64,000 nt of DNA from Acanthaster planci. Lineage: Eukaryota > Echinodermata > Asteroidea > Valvatida > Acanthasteridae. Each line of letters begins with the position of its first letter. Position 1 is the stretch's first letter. Under the pieces are notes generated by a model, which was not told the origin of the DNA, made no database searches, and worked only from the letters and a program-made list of their open reading frames with translations. Location: positions 1 through 64,000 of the forward strand of contig NW_019091422.1 in NCBI RefSeq assembly GCF_001949145.1. The letters are read 5' to 3'. Shown in pieces: positions 1-13,600 of this stretch. The position numbers and the translations under genes were made by a program.

Positions 1-790
1 CGTCCAATAAGACAATGACTTGTACATTTTATCCCCAAACTTTAGCCTAGGCCTACTTTCTGACCACCGTTAAATACACGGTCAAAATTATTAGCTGAGT
101 ACTGTTACAGCCACAAGTCCAGCAAGATGAACGTCACGGAACTTGCACAATGTACATGTACTACATGTATCAATAATGTACATGTAAAGTAGGGCCAAGG
201 CTCAGGCCTATGTCATTTTTAATCGTCGAGATGAGGCTGAAAAAAAAAACTGGGAAAACGTCTATATACAAACCTCATCTCAACAAACTGGCATGTACTT
301 CAGCAGTATCGTGGTCATTGTTGAGCTATGTTCAGGTGATTGGTTGCACTCAAAGATGGATTCGATGCTATAAATCTTGCAGTTGCACTGGACGGTCGGC
401 AGATAGAGAGATACTAGGACGTGTGCTGCATGTACTGTATACGCAGGCTAAAACACGTGTACAAGTACAACGTGCGAACGATGCGCGCTACATTACATTG
501 TGTACTACGTCTACGACGAGTGTGTGCGTGTAGGAGTTATTTGGCCACTTGCCAGTTAACTGATGCGGACGCGCGAAATTTTGTGGCACATGTATTTTTA
601 TTTCATCATTTTAAAGCAAGGACAATATTATAAAATGTTTCTAAATTTATTGTTTAAGTTGTTAATTCATAAATATTTAAAAGGGGTAATTATTTTAATA
701 CAACCTAAGAAGCCATTTAATTATCTTTTTTTTAGTTTGACATTCATTCAATTTTATTGTGTGATATGCGTCGTTGTTTTAGTACGATGC
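1..790. other. No gene recognised; AT-rich non-coding DNA
   Basis: Only short open frames on both strands, none resembling a known family. Several copies of the short palindromic string TACATGTA are present, as elsewhere in the window. Confidence 0.5.
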
Positions 791-796
791 GAAGTG

Positions 797-1005
797 GAGT
801 TGGGCCAACGTCGTGCCGATATGTGAATTGCCGTCAATTTCAGCAACATTGGGCCAACAACGGGCCAACAGTAAACTTTTTTTGCGAAGGTTAGGAAAAC
901 TTTCTGTTATTGGACCAACAATGGGCCAACATCTCTCAGCCAACACCGATATTTGGCCAATGAATCAACCATGAACCAATGTTGGCCCAACGTAAGCTTG
1001 CTATC
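797..1005. repeat. Repeat rich in TTGGGCCAAC motifs, inverted ends
   Basis: The decamer TTGGGCCAAC or a close variant recurs about six times in 200 bases. The left end (AGTTGGGCCAACGT) and the right end (TGTTGGCCCAACGT) are inverted relative to each other, suggesting a small degenerate inverted-repeat transposon relic. No coding content. Confidence 0.45.
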
Positions 1006-1084
1006 TGGGTTACGTCCACTGAATTGCCGAATTAAAAAGTGGTTTCATGCAATAAATATACTTGTATAAATGTACAGTACATGT

Positions 1085-1655
1085 AAATAGAAATCTTAAC
1101 CACATACTTCACTGGAACAAGCTTCGTTAAAGCCCGCCCACTCACGTCTGTGGCAATGGAACCATTGGGGTAGTGCAGAATGATAGAGGCCCTATCAGCC
1201 AATCAGTAGCGAACGTGACTATGACGCCATCACTAACAAGCCAGATTTACATAGATTTAGCTCGACAAAAAGAAAGTCCATAAACCCTACAAAAGTATCT
1301 ATCAATGCTATCGTTTACTTTTAATTTGAAATTCATTTATATTGCATGAGAAGAATTAAAATTCATTAATATTGCATGAGAGTATGTTTTACCAGTGAGT
1401 ATGTAAACCATGTGTTCTTAGATGAGACTTGTTTTTGCGAAGAAGCATGCGCCATAGTCACTTGAAACATCAGTAAAGTGTTCTTTTATAAAGAAATCCT
1501 GAATTGAAAATGAAACTTTCACTACAATTATCAACAAATGTACTTTTATTAAAGGGATTTTCTGTATTTTCTTTCGTCGTTAAAGAAAATCAAATATAAT
1601 GACCATCGTAACTTTTGTCACTTTTTAAAAGCCCTACGCTTATTAAGATCAACTG
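1085..1655. repeat. Diverged dispersed repeat, copy A
   Basis: Matches 4118-4570 in the same orientation with many substitutions and indels. Shared landmarks in the same order are an AACCACA start, a CGCCCACT block, a CAGCCAATCA block, a GCATGC(G/A)CCA block, CTTTTATAAAG or CTTATAAAGG, and a closing AACTTTTGTCAC. No recognised coding content. The copy ends just before the GH3-like exon fragment. Confidence 0.6.
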
Positions 1656-1979
1656 GTCAGGATGTTGGAGAACTTATCTACCATTCAATTCAATTCCAAG
1701 ATCCCACTGGATTCCGATGTACGCCGGTCCCTCGCAGACTATCTTAGACCAGACTTGGCCTGCGTCTCCCAGCTGAGAAGGGAATTCGAAAAAGGTTTTC
1801 TTAGCATCGTGAGGAGAATCTGGCCTCATCTCGTGGCCGTAGAGGGACTCGATATCCATGGTTTTCAGAAGAAGCTACAAGAAACATTCACCTTTGGGAA
1901 GAGTTTAGTTTTAAAAGACAGTAACAGTCTGCGCTCTTGCATGTATTCTGCTCTAACAAAGCAGCACATAATATACTAA
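1656..1979 (+). pseudogene. Orphan exon-like fragment resembling GH3/GHDC-domain proteins
   Basis: An open frame from about 1656 (after a possible acceptor GGTCAG) to the stop at 1977-1979 encodes a segment with FEKGFLSIVRRIWPHL followed by a hydrophobic strand and KLQETFTFGK. This resembles the part of GH3-domain proteins (plant GH3 acyl-amido synthetases, animal GHDC) where an ELRxEFxxGFxxIxxRxWP pattern precedes a strand and a YxxGLP segment. After about residue 80 the similarity fades and no later GH3 exon is visible. It is either a relic exon, a captured exon, or an exon of a gene lying mostly to the left. Resemblance judged by eye from memory of the family. Confidence 0.4.
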
Positions 1980-2094
1980 AAACCCTACACGTCGTTGGAA
2001 TGACCGCTCGGGGGAAGTAATGAGTACCCACCATTGTAAGTGCGTATCAATGAACTCAACACCCTTCAATTACAACGTCCAGTGCTCACACGTC

Positions 2095-2545
2095 TGGGTA
2101 ACAAACCTTTTGTAGAAAAAGCACCTCTGGTTGACAAACATTCTTGATAAAAAGCACCTCTGGGTGATAAAACTCTGGATAAAAAGCACCTCTAGGTGAC
2201 AAACCTTCTGGATAAAAAGCACCTCTAGGTGACAAACCTTCTGGATAAAAAGCACCTCTAGGTGACAAACCTTCTGGATAAAAAGCACCTCTGCGTCACA
2301 TACTATCTGGATGAAAACCACCTGTGGGTATCAAACTTTGTGGATAAAAAGTACCTCTAGGTGACAAACCTTCTGGATAAAAAGCACCTCTGGGTGATAA
2401 AACTCTGGATAAAAAGCACCTCTAGGTGACAAACCTTCTGGATAAAAAGCACCTCTGGGTGATAAAACTCTGGATAAAAAGTACCTCTGGGTGACAAACT
2501 TTCTGGATTAAAAAGCACCTCCGGGTAACAAACTTTCTGGATGAA
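2095..2545. repeat. Minisatellite, unit about 33 bp, roughly 13-14 copies
   Basis: Tandem units of the form GGATAAAAAGCACCTCTAGG followed by TGACAAACCTTCT, with small variants (GGGTGATAAAACT, GGGTAACAAACTT). Unit length near 33 (multiple of 3) leaves long open frames on the minus strand encoding an 11-residue repeat such as VCHLEVLFIQK, but there is no splice or start context making it a gene. Spacers between repeated words are not unique, so it is not a CRISPR array. Confidence 0.9.
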
Positions 2546-2559
2546 ACAGTACAATTAAT

Positions 2560-4117
2560 GTACAACTTATTTGGAATATTCCACTTTGGAATCTGTCCAA
2601 TTCAACCATAAAATAGCAGTGATGGAGCTTGCGCTTGTTATTTAGAGTTGTCTACGGCTCTTGCAGCTGAAAATAATTGGGCCATGCACTATGGGTTCCC
2701 ATTTCGTCGTTTGCCGAAGTAGGGAGTTCAGAGGTCCAATTTCTTCTTTTCGTTTAGTTTGACATATGTCTTCAGCAAGAACACGAACACGCATTTCTCT
2801 GAGAACAAGAGAACTCACCGAGTGGCTAATGGAGCGGGTGATCGAGTCTCCCGCAAAGTAAAATGCTAAGCAGTCTTGGCAACCATGAAGAAAATGTTTC
2901 ACGAACTTCTAGTAGGCCCATACGAATGAATACGTTATATCATTATGCACTTGGTAATCATTGGAAAGACCAATAACATATAGTATGTAAAGTAAAACCA
3001 GGCCACAATCATTTCATCTCTTTCTGTCGAATTAAAGCCTCACAAATTCATCAGCACTAATAAAATTATTAAATTGACCTAGCCACGTGGACTTATACAC
3101 TCCACGTGACTTCCTAGTGTAAGGCATCAATCTCATCTTATCTCACACACTGGCACATGGGGAACGCTAACTTACGAGATACAGCGCTGTAAACGTAGTA
3201 CACATGCGCACCAAAATGGGTGGGAGGATGCCACTAACAAGCAGTCTGCGCATGGACATGGTCTACTTTGCTGTTGGCCATCAAAAGACTAATTAAAATA
3301 GACCACTCCAATTTTGCCTATGACTTATTTGGCGGCCAACTTTTGCAGAAATATCACCTTTTTGGTTGGTTTTTGGATTTTACCTAAAATTCGATCAAAA
3401 TGGACATCTGTCGCAATAAGGTTGTATTTTCATAAAGTATTTAGTAGTACGTGTATTGTTATGCGGTATTCTGATAGCTGCGTGGGCTTTTTAGAAAAAA
3501 ACACTGCGAATTATTGTTTTACTTTTGCACAGACGGCCGGCCATAGTTTTAGCAGCCACTTGTAGGAAAAACATGACTGTGACGTCAAAAGAGCAAACCC
3601 TACTTCCCTCTTGCTAAATTTAAAAAAAAGAAACCGACACCACTTTCAATTTACTGTTTATGGTTTATTTCGAGTGTATAATTTCTACAGAAGTACGAGA
3701 CACTGTTTTCTTCAGCTGACAAATCCTAGAAATTGCTATTGATTAAAACGCGTTTTTTATTCCACGCTATCTTGATTTCAAAAGTGTTTAAACGTAGTCC
3801 GATGTATAGATAACCACCTCTTTTGCGCAGTAAATGTATAGTCATTCTTTCCCACACGTTTATGTTATTTGTCTTAAAAGTCTTATACCTTTTCGCTATG
3901 TCATCATTTTATGCGTCTTAAGATGCATGTAGCTGTACGTTAGATTGCTGTTTTGTTATTTTGTATGTACAAGTACATATCGATTTCATGGATGAATTTT
4001 GGCAATTTTCCCACTCCGGTTGTTTTTAAACGTATATGATTGATTTGTAATGCCATTTTAATTCAGCCGTATGGCTGTGAAAACGTACATAATTAAATAA
4101 ACCATAAACCACAAAAA
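2560..4117. other. No gene recognised
   Basis: Only short unrelated open frames. The part around 3100-3250 carries loosely repeated words (CACGTG, CTAACAAGC) that may be another worn repeat copy, but I cannot align it convincingly. Confidence 0.4.
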
Positions 4118-4570
4118 TGCTAACCACAAACTGCACTGAGACGAGGCAGAACACATTAGTATGTCTGGTTCATTAGTGTGACGTCGTTGCAGTAAAACCA
4201 CGCCCACTTACAGGTGTGTCGAGTATCAGCCAATCAATGTAGTGAATGGAAGTGTACTATGCCAATCTTGTCGTTTGCTTTTCATTTAAAATCCACTGAC
4301 ACTGCGTCAAGAATTTGTATTTGTACGAAAAGGCATGCACCAGAAAGACTTTATGCTTCAGTCAAGCTTTCTTTACTGACAAAATCCGAAATTCAAAACC
4401 AATCTTCACGGCAATATTACTAGAAAAGTACTCTTATAAAGGACTTTCCCTGGTTTTTGTATTGGTATATTAGTAGATAATCAATTTTTTACTCTTTGAC
4501 TGCACAGAAATGATAATTACGATCATAACTTTTGTCACGATTTCTTATGACCTACGCTAGTTAAGACATA
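4118..4570. repeat. Diverged dispersed repeat, copy B
   Basis: Counterpart of 1085-1655 in the same orientation. It ends at the shared AACTTTTGTCAC and CCTACGCT(T/A) words, after which the two loci diverge: copy A continues into the GH3-like fragment, copy B into the 3' region of the AP-1 sigma gene. Confidence 0.6.
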
Positions 4571-4638
4571 TTTTAATGTATGGAATGGCATTAAGCTGAA
4601 AACTGGGCTTTTCTGGCTGGCAGGTCAAAGGTCAATCA

Positions 4639-7600
4639 TCATGTTAGCCCAAGCTCCTCAAGCACGCTTTTGTTCACTTCAGCTTCCTACACAACAAAAA
4701 CAGCAGAAACAGAAATAAAATTACAGTCACCGGAGCACCCCTAAAGGAACCCAGTAAGGTCAAAGGTGTGTCACACTGACATACATAAGGTCGCGCTTAT
4801 ACAACGTGTCCTCATGTGATGTTATGAACAACGAATTAATTGTCCATGAACAAACAGCAACCGACAAGCACTTTTATTTGTTTTAAAATATTGAGCTTAA
4901 CGTAGGTATAAAACAACAATTGATATCGAAAGCACGTATACTTTAAATTTACGACCTAAATTTTGTAGAATGTACCACCATGCCTTGCTATACGTAAATG
5001 TTTTCAAGTAACTTATGGAAAGTTGGTTTTGCGTACGCGAAGTATGAAACCTTGTGTATTCATATGCATATCTGTTTGAAGATACACATGTATGATTCTA
5101 ACGAACATTAGCTGTTTTTGCAAATAATTTGATTCCACAAACTGAGGATTAAATCCAACACAGGAGCCATTTCAGTATTTTAAAGGGCAAGGTCATCCGA
5201 GAACCATCCGTCCCGAAAGCGAAACCGTCGCGCGCGTGTTTCTCTATTCTCGAATGACCTCTGACGCATTTGCTTACATTGGAGCACACACTTTTGGAAT
5301 ATTACTCGATGTCTTATGGTGAACTGGAATGCACACTTTGACTACATGAACTGCATCGAAGGTCACATTAAATACAAGTAACCTATTTATGTGTATTTAC
5401 TGCAATAAATTTATGCTTGAATGCATTGAATTGAATCACGGTACCATTCAAAACTGTTGCAAAAGCCAAAGTGAAATACAATACTAAATTGCTAATAGAC
5501 ATAAAGCAACAATCTTCAATAAACACCTAAAGCTAAAAGCATCAAAGTTTTGATAAAATTTAAGTATACAATATATATGTGCCAATCTTTGATACAATTT
5601 TTACGGTCTGTCACAATAAATAACTAGATAGAAAATATATAGTACAAATGTGGAATGCTTGTGGTGTTATTTGAAAATTTCTTTTAGGCACACAGACAGT
5701 TAAAGAACAGTTGGGTCTACTTGACAACCCTTCCAGTTCAGAAGAGTGAATGGTATACAAATTATGAATGTTTCATATTCGTGCAATGGTAAGAATAATT
5801 TCATTTGTTGATAGATGCAATGTTCCATTCCACTCGGCGAAACATTCATCATTTGTTTTGTATAATACCTGCCAAAATCCTCTTCTGCTCGGAGAGCAAA
5901 CGGGTCCCGCTCGCGTATAAATGTCTGTTATTTGTCCAATTCATGTCCGATCGCTACGTACGAGCAATATCAGACTGAATTCCGTCCCTACATTATTTTC
6001 CTCTTTCTCACTGGGAATGAGATAAATGAAACTGGGGTGGGTACCAGTCAAGTGAAATGAAGATCTATTCAACGGCTACCATTGAATGGAATATATAACT
6101 CAATGACATGCGATCAAAGATCCATCAATCAGATGATGGGGATTTATGCAGGTATTTTTATAATTCACATAAGTGTATGTGGTTATTCTAAACACATGTA
6201 CATGAACATGGATAACTATCTGTCATGGTGTGTTCTATCACATCATCACTATGCAAGTGGCACCTCCAAAGCAAAAGTAACAGCAGACTCCGGGAGTTTC
6301 CCCAACTAGGAAATGGTAGAGGCAAGCATTCATGCATGCGACTACAGGAACCCCAGCTGTTCTAATGCAGCGACGGTAGCCTGGATTTCCTACGACAGGG
6401 GTGAGAATGAAATGACGGAGGGAATGATAAGCAAAAGGAAATGTTAATAAGCCAGGGGGATGGGATCGGAGGGGAGTGCGCTGCATGGCATTTATGTTAA
6501 TGCCAATGGCAACTGGGAAGGGGAAGAGTGCAACAGATACACGGACAATGCTAGGCCACATATGGACAAGACCTACAATGCTGTGCAAAATGACAGAGTT
6601 GTTCGTTAGCCAGTCACAAGTCCATCCCAAGCCCGATCACAAGTCTGATTACAACCGGAGATTAACAGTGCCAAAGGATTGAAAGTAATGGATTTTGTTG
6701 GAAACTGTTTGCCCCAGTTGTGATTTGCAACTGACCGACCAGCAACTGACTTGTGGTGACTCAACGACAACTTTGTCAACTACAAAACCATGCTGTCATG
6801 TCTCAGACAGGAGACACATTCCTCTCACCAAATTCACTGCGGCTCTTATGAATGCTGCTCAGTGTCTGGCATCAATTATCATTAAATTCCCGCACAATTG
6901 AGTTTAACTCAGATGCAGGAACATGACACAGGTGTGTTTCAACTGATTTGCACAGGGTTGTAGCTCTTTGGGAAATTCACAACTAACAAAAGGACACAAG
7001 GACAAGTTCTGTGAGTTTGCCACCGAGTTATGATCAGGCACTGCCCACCACCACATCATCAGTTACCATGGCTACAAGCTGAAATATTGCAGTTGTGCTG
7101 GCTGCATGGCCTTTCCCAGGAAACTCTGACAAAAATATACATTAACTGTACTTCAACGCGGGAATGTTTTCTGTTTATACCAAGCTAATCTCAGAATCTT
7201 ATATCTGCTAGTTTCACGTGAAAATGTTCTGATCAAGCCCTTTGGCAACACAATGACCTGACGCTTGACCCCCAGAATTAAAACTCATTGCAGGCAAGCA
7301 CAAATTTGTCCAGCGTGCTGACAAAATTACTGAGCATAGAAGGCTCCACCCCTTATTCCCGTGACTTGTACAAAGTGCAAACATGCGCAGATGACCCTCA
7401 GAAATGTGTACTATTCACTTTGAATACTTAAATTCCGCGCACAATCTCCAATAAGTAGTCAGCTACGTGTGCCAGCAGTTTGAAGTTTGCCAGTACAACC
7501 TGACTCCCATTTCGAAGAAGATCCGCAAAGTATAAATTGGGGGCAACCATTCCAAAACCAGGCTTAAGAAATATGTTAATTATCTAAAAATGATACCACT

Positions 7601-10600
7601 GTACTCATGCACAATGCATTTCAACAATGTTTCAATGCTCATAACTACCACAGCTTTCTCAAAACAAAATGTTTACTTTTGATCACTTCTGGAAAACAAA
7701 ATTAACAGTGGGGCAAAGCAACTGTCAAATTTTCAAAATACCTACAGCATAAAATGTACTTCAAATGTGGTGAGTGTCCTTCGACACAAAATATATCAAA
7801 CTGAGAAACACATGAGATCTTGGTAGATAAACCAAATCATTAATCACGAAACAACTTTTCAGTGCACTTAAAAGTGCATTGTTCCTTGCTCATCTGTAAC
7901 TCTATACAAAATCTTTGCTATAGTATCGCTAGCTCGAAGCAGGCAAACAGTAAGAAGTTTCTGGTCTCCCATTTTCAGCTCAATTTCAGATTCTCAACAA
8001 ATATTGTCATAAACGTGCATTTACAATGAACACAATGTTTGGGGCGAGAAAACTGCCCAAAAATGGTCACAACATACCGTAAACCATGTCAATGGGTTAC
8101 CATGCAAACCATGATTTTTTATTTCTTTTTTAATTCTGGGCAAGCCATGTACGTGTACGCTATACTAAGAATAAAGAATGCTCATCGTCAAATTCAGTTT
8201 CAGACGCTACACATTTCAGGCTTTTATCCCAATCTGAGCTGGGAGCCAAATACGGGTGATTCACAATAGTGCGCCTCCAAGAGTTTGCAACACGTTGGCC
8301 AAACACAAGGCGCGAAATCTGTCGACCCTTTTCAAACGCGCTTTGGATCGACAGATTCCGCGCAGTGTAATTGGCAAACGCGTTGCAAACTCTTGGTGGC
8401 GCACTACTGTGAAACGGTCGTATTAACACAGGATATTGGTCCCATTTCAACTCCACTTTCGGTAACAGGGACTTGTAATGAAGTCGAATACAACGAATGG
8501 CTAAGGGCGTATATTAAAGTGTCTCTAAATTTATTTGGTAAGGTATGAGTGAGTCAACAGTGTATGTGAGCTTTGTTGCTAAATACCCCAAAAATGGTGA
8601 CGAGCAACAGTTGTTCACATTGCCGTAAGGCGCCATTGCATGCATATGGTGTCTATGCCAAGGCACTGCGGGCTTGTGCGCAAATGTTGAACAAACATTA
8701 CTAATGTAAAACTAGTATAACAAAATATAGAGGGTTTGCATGGCTGTCATCTTGCAGGCCAGCGCTTTTGTTCCACAGGATATGTACAAAAGAGATTTCC
8801 CTTTGCAACAAAATAACTGCCCTGTAAGATGATTACCATGCAAAACCTCTACAAACACAGGAAATATTGATGGGCTGATTATCAGAGCTGATGTGCATTT
8901 TGCTTAATTTTCTATTTCACAAGTTCATGCTCAGAACAAGCTCCAAGGATTACAGGAAATACAATACAAACACAAGGAGTGCGTGTGTACAGGGTATGAT
9001 GAGCTTGAAATCCTGTTGCAGGAAGGACCTCAGAACTTTGCTGGCAACCTCAGTACCTCGCAACTCTCTGCTCTGAAACCAGTCTCAAGAAAAGTACACA
9101 AGGAAAGGTTCAGAGGGACAAATGAGGAGCATGCAAATGTATCAGGCTGGTAGATGATGCAGAGAGAAAGATGATACGGGAGCACAGCAACAAGGAAGAA
9201 ATTGGCAGAGGCAAGGAGGTGCAAGGACTGCATCAGCAACAGGAGGTTAGTGAACACCCAGATCCATAAAAATATTGTGAGGTTCATCGAAATCCTACAA
9301 GACAGAAAGAAAATAGATGAGGGATTGGTAATTTGGGAGTTCTACCACAGGTACACTTGTTGGGAGGTCCTCACAAGTCTCTGTGTGATAGGATGGTTTA
9401 GAAACAGGTGGATAGATTTGATACCAAAGGCGAGTTTACTCTTACTTACTATTTACCAAAACTATTTGCAAAAAAATCAATGGATGAAATTTTTTGCAGG
9501 GCAGAGGCAGTGTTGATGGTGATTGGAAATCTCCGATACGGGTTGAGTATTTACACCTTCAGATGTAATATTCGACACAGATAGCGAAGATACGAAATCC
9601 AGGCTACAAGTCGGCAAAATTTAGTCATAAATATGAACAAACCTATTGCACTGTTTGAATGATGGAAAATTTCGAAAGTTACAGGCTACGTGCAAAAGTT
9701 TCCCATCCGAAACTGAGACGAAGAAATATACACACGTATCTTGCCACTATGTGCTTAATCACCAAGAGCCAAAGCTAAAACACTACCATTTACTGGCTGT
9801 TAGAAATCTACTTTTATACTTTGGGAGTTTTGTGAGCAAAATTAATAGACGAAAATAAAATCACTGCAATACCTTACAGTACAGTTACTTGATGCCTGCT
9901 CTGGTGTCTAGAACATTAACTTATTAATAGTAATTACTTGACAAGTCAATTAAGGAATAAATGCGCAAAAGGTAACCAAATTTGACAACAGGGACACATT
10001 TCCCTGTTCAGTCATTATCAGATGTAATTCCCTGGCCTAGTTTGTATAATACAGACTCTGTGCAAATGTTGAAGGCGAAACCTGAGCATTACTACCGCCA
10101 GGGGGCGTCTTGGCACCATTTCCCTGTGGTAAGCACACTAAACTGCTTTCCTTGAACAAAAAGCGCTGAGTGAGTTTTTCGGAGCACTGAGTCCAATATG
10201 AATGTATACAGCAATCATTTTAATGTTCATAGACAACTTTGAATGGATAGTGTATCCACACTTCTCAGTGGACCGCAGAAAATCACCTGCAAAGAGCCTG
10301 TATGTTAATGAATCCACCAAAGGATGCAGGTGACAACTTTGAATAAAGCACCATGCAAGGTGTCAATACAGGTATCACATCTTAGTACTACTATGTGCAA
10401 CAAAAGGGGAGAAAAACCAAAGGTGACATTTTCGAGCGAGTAAAATATACAGTACACACAATGCTTTCCCCAGTGGCTACTGTGTCAAGCATGTTGGCCA
10501 CAAATGGGCAGACAGTTGCAAATGGGCTTCCAACAGTTTTGGCCTCATGCAGGCTGGTCTGGATCTTTTCAATGTGCGTCTCAAATTTAGCAATCAGTGA

Positions 10601-13600
10601 ATCCCGCATCTAGTAATGTAAAAAGCACAGCATTTTCACACTTGCCAACAAACCTAGCAAAATAGGCAAAAGGTTCAGTCAATGATTAAAATATTGTTTA
10701 CACAGTGTGCAAAAGAGAATTCAGACCAAAATGCATTAGCACTCTTCAATTTGTGTTCATGTCAGACCCAAGTCCCCACTTTTCTGTAGTGTTAGAAGCC
10801 TCCAGGTTCAGATTGAATTCAATTTGCAAACTTCTGCAACCCTTTTTGAAGTGCTTGTGAGTAAAGTGCTCTCCGAGTCTGCCACAGTTACTTATTACGG
10901 GTAACTGGCTGCACAATTGCTGACACCAAAGGCACCAGTACCTGCATCTCCTATTCAGGGGGTTCGAATCCACATGCGGCAGCAAATGAATGTAAAAATT
11001 GTTAACACTTAAAACTACTGTTTTTTCCCATCGACAGGACAATAACTATCACTTTTGACTGTCATTCCAAAATCAAAAGCTCCTTAAAAGAGATTTATTT
11101 TTTGGACCAGTTGCATTAGTCTCAAACTCAAATCTTGAAAACTTAATTGAAATGAAAACCCAAGCTCTAAATTTTTGAATTTTACAAATTCCATATCAAC
11201 ACGAAGTTGATGTCAGGATTCAAGCAAGATGAAATCAGGTCTTCATTACTGTAAAAATCTAAGAGTGACCCAACAAGTGGTTTCCAACTATGAAAAGCTT
11301 ACAGCTTGTTCAGAAATTCTAAAACTTGAGGAAAAAAAACTTGAAAGGCTGTCAAGTGCATTCAGAATGAGAAGCTAAGGAAAATGGCCTTTCAGGTAAT
11401 CGCAAGATGGAACTCGAATGAACTAAAATATGAAGACAAAAGTAGTGAAAACAGTGCGATGCATAATGAGAACAGTTGCAATGGTCAAAGTGTGCAAGAC
11501 AGTTATTAGAAAAGTTCAGAGCAATTTCCACTTTGCTCAAACCGGCGCCTCCCGGCCATGCTATGTTATGAGGTATCCTCAGAGACTCTTACTTGCTTGG
11601 ATCAGAGGGCCAATAATTCCGGGCTTACCTCTTGAAGCATATCCTGAGCCTGGATGGCTTTCAAGACGTTCTTCTTGCTTGTCTCCTGGATTTCTCCGCC
11701 CAACATCAGCTCATCCAGCATGAAGTACGCTTTCTCAAAGTTGAAAATGATGTCTAGTTCACAAACCTAGATGCACACATTAAAAGAGGGCCAGTAATCA
11801 TCAGATACACGTTTATATCTTGCCAAACGAACAGTTTATGTAATCTTAAAAGGCATCAGTTTGAAATCAATCAAATTTTAGTTAAGCCAAAGCAGCTAAA
11901 TGCATTTGGAAGAAAACATCATGTGTACACATTGTTGTCAGTTACAGGTGGAAAATTTGGCAAACTGTATAATGGTTTGACTACATGTAGATACATGTAC
12001 CTGTATGTTCAAGCCCAGAATGTCCAAATCATGATAAGATCATTGATGTACCATTTCTAAATGAAAAAAACCCAGATCTAAAGGAACATTTGAAAATAAA
12101 GGACAAGAGCCAATGATATAACCATCCTTCATTACTCGGGAGCTGGGGTTAGGACTGTAGACAGCCAAGGTAGGAGTTTCCTCAGTCAACGTATTACTTT
12201 TATTGAAGAAACACTGACTACGTCTACAGTATACGTACATACATCCATGTAGTCTGCCGGCAACTTACACTTCCAAAATACTTATCCAACAATTCCACGT
12301 ATCTATGGATGATTTCTAATGTCAAGAGCTCGTTATCTTTATCCTCGATGGCACAGCAGAAGTACAAGCTTGCATATCTTGGAAGAAACAGGGAAAAAAC
12401 AAACACTGACGTAAGTACAACGTATAACGATAGTCCACAATCTGATTGCTCCTTCCCAAAAAACTTATATGTATACAATACGATAAAACTTTATTATCTC
12501 ATAACAGGGAAATCCCATGACTGCCAGCTAAACCATAAGGACTGCCACCTAAGCCATAAGGACTGCCAGCTAAACCATAAGGACTTCCAGCTAAACCATA
12601 AGCACAGAACATCAGTCTATCATTTTATACCATTTTTATTACAATAAAAAATAAAAATTCGCAACCACTTCCATAAAACAGGTCTGCTTTTGCAAATGAC
12701 TCAAATCAAATCTTAGTCTAATAAACCAGTAAGCGGCCTATTAATAATAATCCATTACTGATCTGTTCCTATCCTTGACTAACCCGTAAGCAGGGCCATA
12801 CTCCTTCATATACTATAATTGCACCGGTGTTACGCTGGTAACTATCCCCCAGGTTGCTACTTGCAAAGAACTTGCATTTTCCTCATTTGAAGGAAAAAAT
12901 GTTGCCTTCAGTTGGTGTTTTCCCCACTCCGGGGAAATTTTGGCCAGACCTGCACAAAACTAACCCGCCGCACTACATGTTCAACGATTCGCTGCAAGCG
13001 GCATTAGACTGGACCAGAAACCAGGCAAAGGGTGGCGTTGCATATTAGCTGTGACACAAAGCAGCCGTAATTTTCCATGACGACTTGGATCGACGGGTAC
13101 TCTCGCGGACCTAAAAGAAATTCATATGTGCTGAAGTCTGGGTGTAAGCTAGACGGGCTCTCTGTACAGGCTACCGTCACTTAATCTATACAAAAGAGTC
13201 TGTGTAATGTGCAAGTTCGGCCAACATTCATCCGAAGTGGGGAAATGCCAACTGAACATGCTGAAGGCAACTTTTTTTTCCAAACAAGGAAAAGGCAAGT
13301 TTTCTACAAATAGCAACTTGGGGGGTAGCTAGCAGCGTAAGTAGTGAACATACTGGTGCAATTTCAGCTCATAAGATCCACTGGATGTCTGATAATATCC
13401 CCGGGCATCTCGGATAATCTTGATCAAAAGAAATCACTATCAATCGGGACAGGGCCCCGCGCAGTTTCTCGATGAAGGAGTAAGCCCAAGTAGGGCCCTG
13501 TTTACGGGCCTAATCCTTGACAATGACATAGCCTACCTTTTGTAAACAACTTTGAGATCCCGCCACTCTAGGAAGTTACACATCTTGGGTTTCCGTGACA

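Noticed and set aside
2095-2545. CRISPR array
   Set aside because: The sequence is a head-to-tail minisatellite without unique spacers, in a eukaryotic genome.
6238-6630. Minus-strand 130-codon open frame in the AP-1 sigma intron
   Set aside because: No family resemblance, no splice context, odd composition; probably chance in a 7-kb intron.
9202-9516. 104-codon frame with [13 protein letters not shown] as a coding exon
   Set aside because: No recognised family and no consistent splice signals; it is in the AP-1 sigma intron. It could be an old element fragment but cannot be supported.
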